Origin: Spirosoma sp.
Lineage (GTDB): Bacteria; Bacteroidota; Bacteroidia; Cytophagales; Spirosomataceae
DNA length: 64,000 nucleotides
Direction of reading: 5' to 3'
Assembly (NCBI RefSeq): GCF_026391055.1
Contig: NZ_JAPLET010000003.1
Span: 1-64,000 of the forward strand
Below, one piece after another: positions 43,368-53,066 of the stretch (its first letter is position 1; each line of letters begins with the position of its first letter). The position numbers and the translations under genes were made by a program. The notes under the pieces were generated by a model that saw only the letters and a program-made list of their open reading frames with translations, was not told the DNA's origin and searched no databases.

Positions 43368-43570
43368 GAAATCGAAATAACCTCTCAACCCCCTTATTAA
43401 TTGGGCATAATTTCCGCTAATAATGTTTTTTGCAATAATAATCAAGGAAAAATAAGGCTTTTGGTCAACGATTTCAGGCTTAGAAATCATCGTCTGATTT
43501 TGACGATTGGTCACGGACAACCGTTCATTCATCGAAGGTTTAATTTTGTTTAGTTTTTGGGTGCGGCGGA

Positions 43571-43712
43571 TAAATTGAACAGAAATAAAAGTTGAGTGTC
43601 TCTCGAAAACGCTCATCCTTGAGACGAGTAATTATTCTTGAATAAGCAACCTTCAGAGACGACAAGGTATCATGATCTGCTTCCAAAGTGGGGCGTTTAA
43701 TGAAACAGCGTG
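43571..43712 (+). repeat. Interspersed GTCTC/GAGAC repeat, full-length copy
   Basis: The lead AACAGAAATAAAAGTTGAG is followed by TGTCTCTCGAAAACGCTC, CTTGAGACGAGTAATTATTC, TTGAATAAGCAACCTTCAG, AGACGAC, TCATGATCTGCTTCCAAAG and TGGGGCGTTTAATGAAACA. It aligns with the 1511-1646 copy over its whole length and fills the convergent gap between the LytTR gene and the amidohydrolase pseudogene. Confidence 0.75.
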
Positions 43713-43750
43713 TTTTAATAATTGTCAACTTCTATCCGTAGCATGTGTAT

Positions 43751-45091
43751 CTACTTCTTATAAATCTTCTTTACATCTTCCAACATGTAATGTAATTCCT
43801 CAGCCGCGAACCACTTCCCTTATACCATGACACCCCGAATGCGCTTCGTGTTGGTAATATCGGCTACAGGATTACCCCCTAAGAGGACCAGGTCAGCTAT
43901 TTTTCCCGGTTCAATGGTACCTACCTCATCCTGGCGCTTTAGACATTCGGCTGCGTTCACGGTACTCGCTTTCAGCACCTCATAGGGTGGCAGACCGGCA
44001 TTGACGAGTTCCTGAAGCTCTTCGTGCAGACTAAAACCCGCCAGCACATACGTATTTAAGCAATCGGTTCCTGTTAGAAAGCGACCTCCGCTTTTAAAGA
44101 TGAGCTTGGCCATATCTTTTTGCAAGCGGTAATGGTCTAAGCTATAATAATGAAGTCGTTGTTGCCAAAAGATACGGGTCTGCGGGTATACATACTCTTC
44201 ATAGGCCATTGGTATCGAGGGATCATTGGGATGCTTTTGCATGCTTTTATACACCAGCAAGGTCGGACAGAGCTATTTTTTGGATTGACCAACCATCGCT
44301 AATTTTTTAAAAAGGGGGATCTGGGGCGAAATAGGCCTCAGATCAACATGTTCCAGGGAGTATTGAGATAAGGCTAATGTTTGTGGTAGGTCCAACTGGA
44401 AGGGAATGTGACCCACGACCGGAACCGCCAGCGAATCGCTCACCCGTAAAATTTCTCTGTATACATCCGCTGGTAGCGTATGATAGACTTTTATAAAATC
44501 ATAACCAGCTTGTTTATAGGTCAGAACGGCTTGGCGGGCCTCCTGTTTGTTTTTTAGTACCACACTGAATTTCCAGACATTATCAGATCCTTCCAGAATA
44601 GGACTCGCCGTGTAAAGCGTAGGGCTTAGGATTTGCCCATCCCTACTTTGTTGTCGAAGGATCAGATCAAAAGGGGCACCCGCCATATTGCGGACCGTAG
44701 TGACGCCGTTAGCCACAAAAAGTAATAGATTATTTTCGTCGTTGATATATACGTGCATATCATTTAGGCCAGGAATGAGATATTGGCCTTGCCCGTTGAT
44801 CCGAACCGGATGAGTGGATGTATCGATTCGATCTAACAAGGGAGTGATCTGGTGGATATGTCCCCGCTTGATGAGCACATTCTGGTGCGCTAAAATGGTG
44901 TCCCTGCTCATGGGAATCACGGACACATCGGTAATTAAATACGAGGAGCTTTTTGAAGCCGCGATTCGACCATACTTAGCTGGCAGCTTAGATAATAGGT
45001 GCTCAGGCAATGAACTATGGGGCCTCAGCAGCAGAAAATAGCTGGCTGTCAAGCCAACTAGTAGGGTGACGGTAATAATGATTTTTTTCAT
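43751..45091 (-). pseudogene. Amidohydrolase-family gene with two in-frame stops
   Basis: From the Met at 45091 (signal-like IIITVTLLVGLTASYFLLL) the frame reads an imidazolonepropionase-like amidohydrolase: YLIPGLNDMHVYINDEN, NGVTTVRNMAGAP, AGYDFIKVYHTLP, VVGHIPF, then a TAG at 44273-44275. The same frame resumes LCPTLLVYKSMQKHPNDPS, FLTGTDCLN, VLKASTVNAAECL, VGTIEPGKIADLVLLGGNP and GVMV, meets a TAA at 43820-43822, and resumes GKWFAAEELHYMLEDVKKIY to a final TAG at 43751. No frameshift is present. The metal-binding HxH is HVY here, so a Zn ligand is lost. It is probably a decayed enzyme; stop-codon readthrough is a remote alternative. Confidence 0.8.
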
Positions 45092-45172
45092 AGATCGAGC
45101 CAATGAAGCGTCGTATGCGCTTGGTTCAATGACCGGCACTGGTTAGCCGGTGAGTGTCCGTTCAACGGCCCT

Positions 45173-46783
45173 TCAGTTCACATCGGGCTTCGTCTTGATC
45201 TGGTAGAAGTGCTGAGCCAATCGAGTGGCTTCCTGGGTGACCGCCAGGGGGTATTGATTCAATTCCAGGATGCGAATCGCATTGGTACCGGTTAAAATGC
45301 CTGGTTTGAGCTTATAGTCGAACAGAATCGTATCACGCTGGACCACCTCCGTAAAATGATACAGTTCGAAAGCCCCCGTTAATAACTGAGCTAATTCAAG
45401 ATCATGCGTCGCTACAAACACAAACGTAGTGGGCTGATTTAAGTAGCTCAGCACCGCTTTACTAGCGGCAATTCGCTCGACTGTATTGGTGCCTTTAAAC
45501 AGTTCATCCAATAAGAAGAGATGATGGCCCGCGCTTTGGCTCGCTTCGAGTAACGTTTTGAGCGTAAGTACTTCTTCAAAATAATAACTTTTAGCGCTCA
45601 GCAAATCATCGCTGATTCGGATGGCCGAATGAATGTTAAGTAGAGGCATCTGCCAGTACCGGGCAAAACACGTATTGAGGGTCTGGGCGAGTAGCGCATT
45701 GATCCCCACCGTACGAACGAATGTAGTTTTGCCAGACATATTCGATCCGGTTAGCAAGGCCGATTGGCCTGCCAGATGAATTGAATTGGCGACGGCCTGG
45801 TCAATAAGGGGATGATAAGCGTCTTGAAAGGTGAGCTGTTTTAGATCGGGGGTCAACGTCGGTTGGCAGTAATAAGGAAGTTCTTGCCGAAGATCATGAA
45901 GTGAGAGGGCCACATCGATCAAGCCGACGTATTGATAAACCGACTGGATTTGGGCTCGCTTTAAAGCAATTTGTTGAAGTACCTGATAGAAGATGAGGGG
46001 TTCAAGCAAGAATAAAGCTTTGAGGAGTTCCAGGAAGTAATCGGCGATCAGACCAATTTCACTTTGCAGTTTGGCCTCTATTTTAAAAAATGAGGTTTGG
46101 GGACCGAGCTGATCAATCGCCTTAATGGCTTGGCCAACCTCGGGCATGACTTCCCTCATCCGTTGATGTTGATGGATTACCTTAGCTGCCTGGTTCATTC
46201 GGGTTAATTGCGGAATCGAACCGGCGTAGGCATATAGGTTATTTTTATTCCAGTAGTGAATGAGGTAATTAATGGTCAGAAGAGGTAGTAGTAAAAGCCA
46301 AGCCTGGTGAAAGGCGATGCCTACCAGCCCGATTAACAGACTCACTACCGATAAGCTCTTAATAGCCCAGAACCAACCAGGCTTTTGGATAGGCTCCCGT
46401 AAAAACAGCGAGGCAATGGAATAGCTATTGGTTGAATTTAAGGGGGCTAGTTCCCGTTCAATCGTTTCTTTTAGGGTGACATCTTCCCGAATATGGGCAA
46501 TGGTTTTTTCGAGTTGTTGAGCCGTAATTGGGTGGTTGGGAATCGTTCGCAGGGTATAATAGAGAAACTGTTGACCAATCCTGGAACGGGTGCGGTCAAT
46601 AAACATGAACACCTCGTCTAAATCCAGATCCTGAAAGGTTCGATCCGAAATAACCTGATACGCACCCGTAAGGTCAGTCAAACGAAAGAAGCGTTCAATC
46701 TTTAGCCAATCAAAAGGCTCTTGTTTGAGTGACTGGGCGTTAGTGTTGACGGAATCGACCGATCCTTGTTTCGAGTGAGTCAT
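45173..46783 (-). CDS. Membrane-associated MutS-family ATPase
   Basis: The product has 536 residues. The C-terminal 200 residues are a MutS ABC-ATPase domain: LLTGSNMSGKTTFVRTVGIN (Walker A, about 346), HLFLLDELFKGTNTVER (Walker B plus signature, about 424) and FVATHDLELA (His loop). The middle is the helical core/lever region. The mismatch-recognition domain is absent. Instead the N-terminal part has two hydrophobic helices (LSVVSLLIGLVGIAFHQAWL and LLLPLLTINYLIHYW, about 125-170). Such short membrane 'MutS-related' proteins are common in Bacteroidota, are unlikely to repair mismatches, and have no settled role. It appears to be transcribed with the amidohydrolase pseudogene downstream. Confidence 0.85.
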   Translation of the reverse strand: MTHSKQGSVDSVNTNAQSLKQEPFDWLKIERFFRLTDLTGAYQVISDRTFQDLDLDEVFMFIDRTRSRIGQQFLYYTLRTIPNHPITAQQLEKTIAHIREDVTLKETIERELAPLNSTNSYSIASLFLREPIQKPGWFWAIKSLSVVSLLIGLVGIAFHQAWLLLLPLLTINYLIHYWNKNNLYAYAGSIPQLTRMNQAAKVIHQHQRMREVMPEVGQAIKAIDQLGPQTSFFKIEAKLQSEIGLIADYFLELLKALFLLEPLIFYQVLQQIALKRAQIQSVYQYVGLIDVALSLHDLRQELPYYCQPTLTPDLKQLTFQDAYHPLIDQAVANSIHLAGQSALLTGSNMSGKTTFVRTVGINALLAQTLNTCFARYWQMPLLNIHSAIRISDDLLSAKSYYFEEVLTLKTLLEASQSAGHHLFLLDELFKGTNTVERIAASKAVLSYLNQPTTFVFVATHDLELAQLLTGAFELYHFTEVVQRDTILFDYKLKPGILTGTNAIRILELNQYPLAVTQEATRLAQHFYQIKTKPDVN

Positions 46784-47049
46784 CTTTGGTTGGCTACTTA
46801 CCGAAGAACACCAAAGAAATTACAAGGGTTGGTTTACTCTCGCTGGTCGTTTCGCCCTTACCCGTGAAAGCCAAATCGGAAAACATGAGGTAGACCAACT
46901 GGTCAGGCCGTGAGGATAGGAGCGGTTTATAAATGTTCACTGGTGGAAAAGGGGGACGCCCTGCCGCAGCCAACCAGGCCCGACTATAATGAAAATAGCT
47001 ACATAATGTGATGATTTTAAGTGATGCCAAAGAAAATGATCAATTCACT

Positions 47050-47100
47050 CAATCTCAAAATACCCTCCTCAAGTTGAGGCTAAGTTCGTCAGCCACTGAT
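47050..47100 (+). repeat. Interspersed GTCTC/GAGAC repeat, diverged copy
   Basis: The segments CAATCTCAAAATACCCTCCT and CAAGTTGAGGCTAAGTTCG match the stem region of the family with a decayed second arm. It lies between the divergent MutS-like and kinase genes. Confidence 0.5.
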
Positions 47101-47207
47101 GCTGATAACAAGCTCTTAGCAACCCGAGTCAGCTAGTTAATGCCCTGCTTGCCTAGCTGAAAGGGGAAACAATTTGCCATCTTTTGAGTAATGATAGGGT
47201 ATGTTTA

Positions 47208-49037
47208 ATGACCCGCGAATCGATGCATGAACCTCCTTTATCACCTGAGGAGACCAACCGACTGCTTGCCTTAACCAGCTACGACATCCTGGACTCGTTG
47301 CCCGAAGCTGATTATGACGACATCACCCAACTGGCAGCCCAAATCTGCCAGACCCCCATTGCTCTCATTAGCCTGGTGGATGAAGCGCGCCAGTGGTTTA
47401 AGTCCAACCGAGGACTCTCCCTCCGCCAAACCCCTCGGGAGCACTCCTTTTGCGCGCACGCTATTCTTACTCCCTATCAGCCCCTGATCGTAGCCGATGC
47501 CCGCACCGATCAACGTTTTGCCGATAACCCGCTGGTGAAGGGTGATCCCCATATTGTGTTTTACGCGGGGGTACCCCTGCTCGATGCCCAGGGGTTTGCC
47601 CTGGGGTCGCTCTGCGTGCTTGATGAGCAAACCCGCCAACTAACGGGCGATCAACTAGCCAACCTGCAAATTCTTTCCCGGCAAGTGATGCGACTGTTAG
47701 AATTACGCCAGAAAACGCGCATCTTGCAGGAAAGTGAAGAGCGGTTTCAACTCGAAAACGAAGCCTTAAAGACCAGTCAGGCTCGTCTGGAGACGATATT
47801 CAATCATGCCCCGATTGGTCTGGGGCTGCTGCGGGGGGACGACCATGTGTTCGAATGGGCCAATGACCGCATTGCTCAGATGGCGGGACGAACCCTTGAC
47901 CAGATTCAGGGAAAGCCTCTCCTGGAAGCGCTGCCCGAATTGGCTCAACAAGGACTCAAAGAGATCTTCGATCGGGTTCGCCAGACCCGCAAACGCTTTG
48001 AAGCGTCGCAAATTCCCATCACCTTACGACGCAACGACCAAGACGAAACCGCTTACTTCTATGCCAGTTTTGAGCCGGTTGAGGAGCCCGACGGCACGGT
48101 GAGTATCGTTGACTTTAGTTTGGAAATCACCCAGCAGTTGCTGGCTCAGCGGGCGCTGGCCGACAGTCAGGATCGCTATCGAAGGCTGACGGCTGACCTG
48201 GAGCAGTTGGTCGAACAACGAACCCAAGAGCTAGCCACCGCCAATGAAGGGCTGGACGCCAGCAACCAGGAGTACGCCAGCATCAATGATGAGCTGAAAG
48301 AAGCCAACTTGCTGCTTAAGCGCTCCAACGAAAATCTTCAGCAGTTTGCCTACGTAGCTTCTCACGACTTGCAGGAGCCCCTGCGCAAGATTCGTCAGTT
48401 CGGGGATCTGTTGATGACTCACTATGCCGATTCGGTGGGCAACGAGCGGGCTTATGTCGAACGGATGCAATCGGCGGCTCAGCGCATGTCGACCCTCATC
48501 AAAGACCTGTTGGACTTCTCACGCCTTTCCACTCGGCGAGAACCCAACCGGTTGGTCTCCCTGGCGGAGGTGGTCGGGCAGGTCTTGTCTACCCTGGAGC
48601 TGACGCTGCAGGAAACGGGGGCTCAGTTGACGATCGATACCTTGCCAACCGTGCCGGGGGATGGCTCGCAACTGGAGCAACTTTTTCAGAACCTACTGGC
48701 CAATGCGCTTAAGTTTCGTCAGCCTGGGGTCATCCCACGGATTGCCGTTCAGGCTGGCTGGGTGTCGAGTGATCACCTGCCCGAAGGCATCCGAGTAGGC
48801 CGGAGCAGCATCGCTTATCACCGGATCGATGTAGTCGATAACGGCATTGGATTCGAGGAGAAGTACCTCGACCGCATCTTTCAGGTTTTCCAGCGGCTGC
48901 ATGGCAAGCGTGAATATGGGGGAACGGGGATAGGGCTGGCCATCTGTGAGAAAGTCGTCACCAATCATGGGGGCGCCATTACAGCTCGCAGCCAACCCGG
49001 TCAGGGAGCCACCTTTACCATTTATCTGCCTGTATAG
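47208..49037 (+). CDS. Soluble GAF-PAS sensor histidine kinase
   Basis: The product has 609 residues from the Met at 47208; the upstream TTG is unlikely. A GAF domain (about 20-165; [50 protein letters not shown]) is followed by a PAS domain (about 190-310; [20 protein letters not shown]), a coiled coil (about 320-380) and a HisKA domain with [20 protein letters not shown] (His about 386). The ATP-binding domain has [34 protein letters not shown] and [14 protein letters not shown]. There are no membrane segments. It is an orphan; the only nearby stand-alone receiver is the frameshifted one at 17434. The C-terminal half is a close relative of the broken kinase at 49927-52775. Confidence 0.92.
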   Translation: MTRESMHEPPLSPEETNRLLALTSYDILDSLPEADYDDITQLAAQICQTPIALISLVDEARQWFKSNRGLSLRQTPREHSFCAHAILTPYQPLIVADARTDQRFADNPLVKGDPHIVFYAGVPLLDAQGFALGSLCVLDEQTRQLTGDQLANLQILSRQVMRLLELRQKTRILQESEERFQLENEALKTSQARLETIFNHAPIGLGLLRGDDHVFEWANDRIAQMAGRTLDQIQGKPLLEALPELAQQGLKEIFDRVRQTRKRFEASQIPITLRRNDQDETAYFYASFEPVEEPDGTVSIVDFSLEITQQLLAQRALADSQDRYRRLTADLEQLVEQRTQELATANEGLDASNQEYASINDELKEANLLLKRSNENLQQFAYVASHDLQEPLRKIRQFGDLLMTHYADSVGNERAYVERMQSAAQRMSTLIKDLLDFSRLSTRREPNRLVSLAEVVGQVLSTLELTLQETGAQLTIDTLPTVPGDGSQLEQLFQNLLANALKFRQPGVIPRIAVQAGWVSSDHLPEGIRVGRSSIAYHRIDVVDNGIGFEEKYLDRIFQVFQRLHGKREYGGTGIGLAICEKVVTNHGGAITARSQPGQGATFTIYLPV

Positions 49038-49189
49038 CATCATGCGAACGTCCGGGTTCCTGTGTCGTTTGGTTGGGAGATATTTTAAGAAGCACTCTCT
49101 GGCCAAAAATCTATTCTCTTTAAAGGTTCTATTGATGTTACGTTTCACTTCGCTTCAGCGAAGTGACGAATTGTCTCACTTGCCGAGAA

Positions 49190-49303
49190 CTATCCAGCGT
49201 TGAGCGATTTTCTCAGGTTTTTATCGGCTTGATTGACAGTAAAAAACAAAAGCAGGCCCAATACAGTCCCGGCAACGAGAATGGTTATCGATAGATTCTT
49301 CAT
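49190..49303 (-). CDS. 37-residue single-helix membrane protein
   Basis: ATG at 49303 gives MKNLSITILVAGTVLGLLLF, then FTVNQADKNLRKSLNAG and a TAG at 49190. It has one membrane helix with a short charged tail, typical of small bacterial membrane proteins. The N-terminus (MKN + hydrophobic) also resembles a signal. There is no strong ribosome-binding site, which is usual in Bacteroidota. It is too short for certainty, but the composition is convincing. Confidence 0.45.
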   Translation of the reverse strand: MKNLSITILVAGTVLGLLLFFTVNQADKNLRKSLNAG

Positions 49304-49681
49304 AAGTTGACATTGGTTAGACTAGAAGTTAACTCAAAAATGGATTACTTGTTAGCTGTTTCCTGTGCTTAACCAAGCTGTTTACTTCTAGCTAATGGTC
49401 GGTTTCATACCGGCTGCCCTTTTCTGAATTAGCCACTTGACCCCTAGTTCGCCCGCAGCCCAGAAGCGTACTGCGCCGAAACTGGCATCTGTCCACATAT
49501 TCGTTATACAGCCATAGATCGTCAAGATCAAAACCGCCCTTTTGCCCACCCCCGACAGGATCAAGCAACCCTAGTAAGAAGGGTTACATTGAGTTGGCGG
49601 TAAAACCTATTTCAGGCATATTGGTCACGATGGCCTGAACGATGATGCTCCTTATAGCCAATGTTGACGCGTTGGGCAAAT

Positions 49682-49733
49682 ATAGACCCCATTGTATCAC
49701 TCGGCACGTGCCGAGTGATACAATGGGGTCTAT
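49682..49733. other. Perfect 52-bp palindrome with no spacer
   Basis: The left arm 49682-49707 (ATAGACCCCATTG, TATCACTCGGCAC) is the exact reverse complement of 49708-49733, with the centre at CAC|GTG. A perfect palindrome of this length with no loop is unusual in bacterial DNA. It lacks T-runs and so is not a typical terminator. It lies between two convergent kinase genes. Confidence 0.85.
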
Positions 49734-49789
49734 GAAAATAATGTTGAGCTGTTTATGCACCTTTCTCTTAATTAACTTCAGCACAAGAC

Positions 49790-49836
49790 GTGAAAAAGGA
49801 ATCTGTTCATAAAATAGGGCGTTTGGAGAAACGGCG
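49790..49836 (+). repeat. Interspersed GTCTC/GAGAC repeat, 3' tail only
   Basis: The segments AATCTGTTCATAAAATAGGG and GCGTTTGGAGAAACGGC match the tail of full-length copies (TCCAAAATGGGGCGTTTGAA). The stem part is absent. Confidence 0.45.
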
Positions 49837-49926
49837 AAAAGTCAGTCAAGGTTGTGTCAAACATACGTATCCATTGGAGCTATTTACTGTATAGCGCATG
49901 CATAGCAACGGGAAACCCAAAGCGTG

Positions 49927-52775
49927 CTAAGCAGGAAGGTATACGCTGAAGGTGGAACCCTGTCCAGGTTGACTGCGGGCGGTGATGGCGCCACCGTGGT
50001 TAGTGACAACCCGCTCACTAATGGCTAAGCCAATACCGGTTCCGGCAAACTCATGCTTGCCATGCAGCCGCTGGAAAACCTGAAAGATGCGGTCCAGATA
50101 TTTTTCATTAAAGCCCACCCCAGTATCAGCCACATCAATCCGATAGTAGGTCTTAACCAATCGGGCAGGCTTAACGCCCGGGGGCAGCTCATGGGCGGGT
50201 ATGGATTGAGCCTGTATATGGATGAGGGGAGCCACCGATGGTCGGTGAAATTTGAGCGCATTGCTCACCAGATTCTGGAACAACTGAACGAGTTGGGAGG
50301 CATCCCCCAGTACGGTCGGTAAGGGCTTTACCTGGATGTCCGCTTTGGTTTCGGCAGTGACCAGCTCAAAGATCGTCAGTACTTGATCCACAATGCCATT
50401 GAGGGGTACGGGCTCATCACGATCACGCTGGGTGGAAATCCGGGAAAAGTTTAATAAGTCCCGAATTAACGTCGACATACGACTGGCGGCTAACTGCATC
50501 CGCTCAATGTTGACTACTTCGTCTCCTGCGAAGGAGCACTGACGGGCCTTGAGTAAGTCCCCGAACTGCCGGATCTTGCGCAGGGGCTCCTGCAAATCGT
50601 GGGACGCCACGTAGGCAAAGGTTTGCAGATTCTCATTGGAACGAACTAACTGGCTATTGGCTTCTTACAGCTCTTCATTACTGGCGGCCAGCTCTTCATT
50701 CGCCGTTGCCAGCTCTTGGGTTCGCTGCTGGACCAGTTGCTCTAAGTCGGCTGATAACAGCCGGTAACGTTCTTCGCTCAGGCGTAGCTGCTGTTCAACC
50801 TGTTTGGTCGCGGTAATATCCGTCGCCAGCACAATGATGCCAATTACTTGACCGGCCTCATCCGTATGGGGTGTATAGACGATACTCAGCCAGCGGTTTT
50901 CCTGCATGCGAGAGGGGGCCAGCAGCTCATACTGCTCAGGCTGACCGGCATAGGCCCTGTCCAGGTGAGATTCGGTTTGCCGGTAAGCGGCCTCGCCCAG
51001 AAACTCCCGAACCGTTTTGCCAAGGGCTTCCCCGCCCGACACCCCAAACCAGTCCCGGAATACTTTATTGTAGGACTGATACCGCTGCTGCGCATCGAGA
51101 TAAAAAATCATGGCGGGCACCATGTCCCGTAAGAGTTCCAGGTGTGTCTCGCTTTGAGCCAGGGCCTGCTGGGTGTTGACTTGGGGGGTCACATCGATGG
51201 CGACATCCAGTATGGCATAGATCTCGCCAGCTCCATTCCGTATCGGAGAATAGGACATGTTATAATACTTCTCCTGAAGTACGCCGTTCTGGACAATCTT
51301 AACCAGGGAACCGGGCGATACGAAGGGTTCACCCGTGGTAAAGACATCGTCCAGAATCTGAAGAAAGGGTTGCCCTTCACTGATCAGTTCGGGCATGGCC
51401 TCCCGTAGCGGCAGCCCTACAATGGCTTCTCCTTTGCCCACAATATCGATGAAGGTCTGATTGGGGTTGTCAATCACCAGATCCCGTCCCACAAACAGCG
51501 CGATACCCGCTGGCGCCGTGGCCAGAATAGCGCGTAGCTTACTTTCGCTTTCTTCAATCTTTTTCCGAGTGAGTACCTATTGGGTCACATCCGTGGCCAC
51601 CACCAGAATGCCGCTCACTTCTCCCTGAGCCCCTTTTTGGGGCTGGTAGGTCAGATCGACATAGATGGTGCTCAGGTGGTCATCGCGGCGGATTTCGACG
51701 GCTACCTCAGGGGCATTAAAGGGGATGCCCGTGGCAATGACGTTCTTCAGGAGTTGATCAAACCCCTGCCCTTTGAGTTCAGGCAAGGCTTCCAGCAAGG
51801 GTTTGCCGGTAATAGCCTGGGGGGGCGGGCGACCAATTCCCCGAAAAATGCATTCGCCCACTGAATCACCAAGGCCTCATCCGCACTGTAGGTAGCTAAG
51901 CCCACCGGCGACTGCTCAAACAAGGCTAGCAACTGACGTTGCGCTTCTTCTTTGATTTCCTGGGCCCGCTTAAGGTCGGTGATGTCCCGGGTGGTACCGG
52001 CTACGGCCTCCACTTCACCCTGGTCGTTGAGTACCGGCGCAAATACGTAGTCATAGATACGGCTACCCAGCGTCGCGTGCGGGAAGGATACCTCGCCCCG
52101 GATCGGTTGTTTGGTGACCACCACCCGGTCGATTTCTTGCTCGTGCATCCGGGCGTGCCAGGGCTCATATCCGTTTTCCAGTAAGGTTTTCCCGATGGAT
52201 TCCTCCCAGGTTTTGCCCCACATGGCCAAGAGTGCCTGGTTGGCGTAGGTGAAGCGATAGGTAAAGTCGAAGACATACATCAAATCGGGCGTACTGGCCG
52301 TAATGGCTTCATAGATCCGCTGCTGGCGCTGGGCCAGTTGATGAACCGCGGCTTCCCGTTGCCGGGTCTCTGCCTGCTCAGTTACCTCCTGGGCAACGCC
52401 CGCAAAGCGAATGGGCTGGCCCGTCTGATCCAGGTACCGTCGCCCCGTTGACTGAATCCAGCGGACGCGGCCATCCTCCCCTAGGGTGCGGTAGGTTAGT
52501 TGATAGTTTCCATCGGACGCCGGATTCAGAGCCCATTGCACCGCTAGATTGACCCGATCGACATCCTCGGGGTGGATAAAAGCCAGTGTATCCTGGAAGA
52601 CAACCGGATGGCTGTGGATGCCAAAAAGCTGACGGCACCGCTCATCCCAGCGTACTTGCTTGGTGATCGGATTCATTTCCCAAACGCCGAGACCCGCTGC
52701 CTGCAGGGCTAAGTCAATATCGAGCGATTCGTTGAGTGGCCTAGTTGAGTTAGCGGGCCGTTGATCACCGGTCAT
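49927..52775 (-). pseudogene. Multi-PAS sensor histidine kinase broken by one frameshift and two stops
   Basis: From 52775 the frame encodes two PAS domains (LALQAAGLGVWEMNPITKQV, ITASTPDLMYVFDFTYRFTY) and the start of a third (LLALFEQSPVGLATYSADEA). A frameshift follows near a seven-G run (51820-51830). The next frame continues [18 protein letters not shown] to GILVVATDVTQ and a TAG (51577-51579), then resumes in frame through two more PAS domains to LATANEELAASNEEL and a TAA (50665-50667). It resumes again at [20 protein letters not shown] and a full HATPase. The intact ancestor was a soluble kinase of about 950 residues related to the one at 47208. A short C-terminal fragment with HisKA and HATPase (49927-50610) is still open. 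Confidence 0.85.
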
Positions 52776-52845
52776 ACCTGGTTACTGGATGTTATATGGC
52801 AAGGTAAATAAAACTATAAATTTGGTTTGCGTTGGTTAGTGATCG

Positions 52846-52890
52846 CGTTGGACAGATGTTAAACTATACGTCTCATAATACGCTTCTTTT
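52846..52890 (+). repeat. Interspersed GTCTC/GAGAC repeat, 5' part
   Basis: GTTGGACAGATGTTAAACTA is followed by TACGTCTCATAATACGCTTC. The lead and first arm match the family; the second arm is lost. It lies between two minus-strand kinase genes. Confidence 0.55.
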
Positions 52891-53066
52891 CTATCTGCTT
52901 ACTGGCCCTCACTCCGTTGAGAGCGGATTGTGCTCGTGTCAACGGCTAAAATTGTCCAACCCGCCTGAATCTGTTACCTACAAAAGGTGACTTACGTCTC
53001 CAAGCCTCCTGGCTCCAAATAAGCCTTAACGCGCTGGCTGACTTCCGGAAAAAGAAAAATAGGCGT

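Larger units (their letters stand above)
49304..49926. other. Intergenic with a perfect palindrome and a repeat fragment
   Basis: No further gene is supported. The stretch contains the 52-bp palindrome at 49682-49733, direct repeats AATGTTGA at 49660-49667 and 49740-49747, and a partial copy of the interspersed repeat at 49790-49836. Confidence 0.4.

Noticed and set aside
46794-47030. Minus-strand ORF of 78 residues upstream of the MutS-like gene
   Set aside because: It has no domain, a mixed composition and lies in the promoter region between divergent genes.
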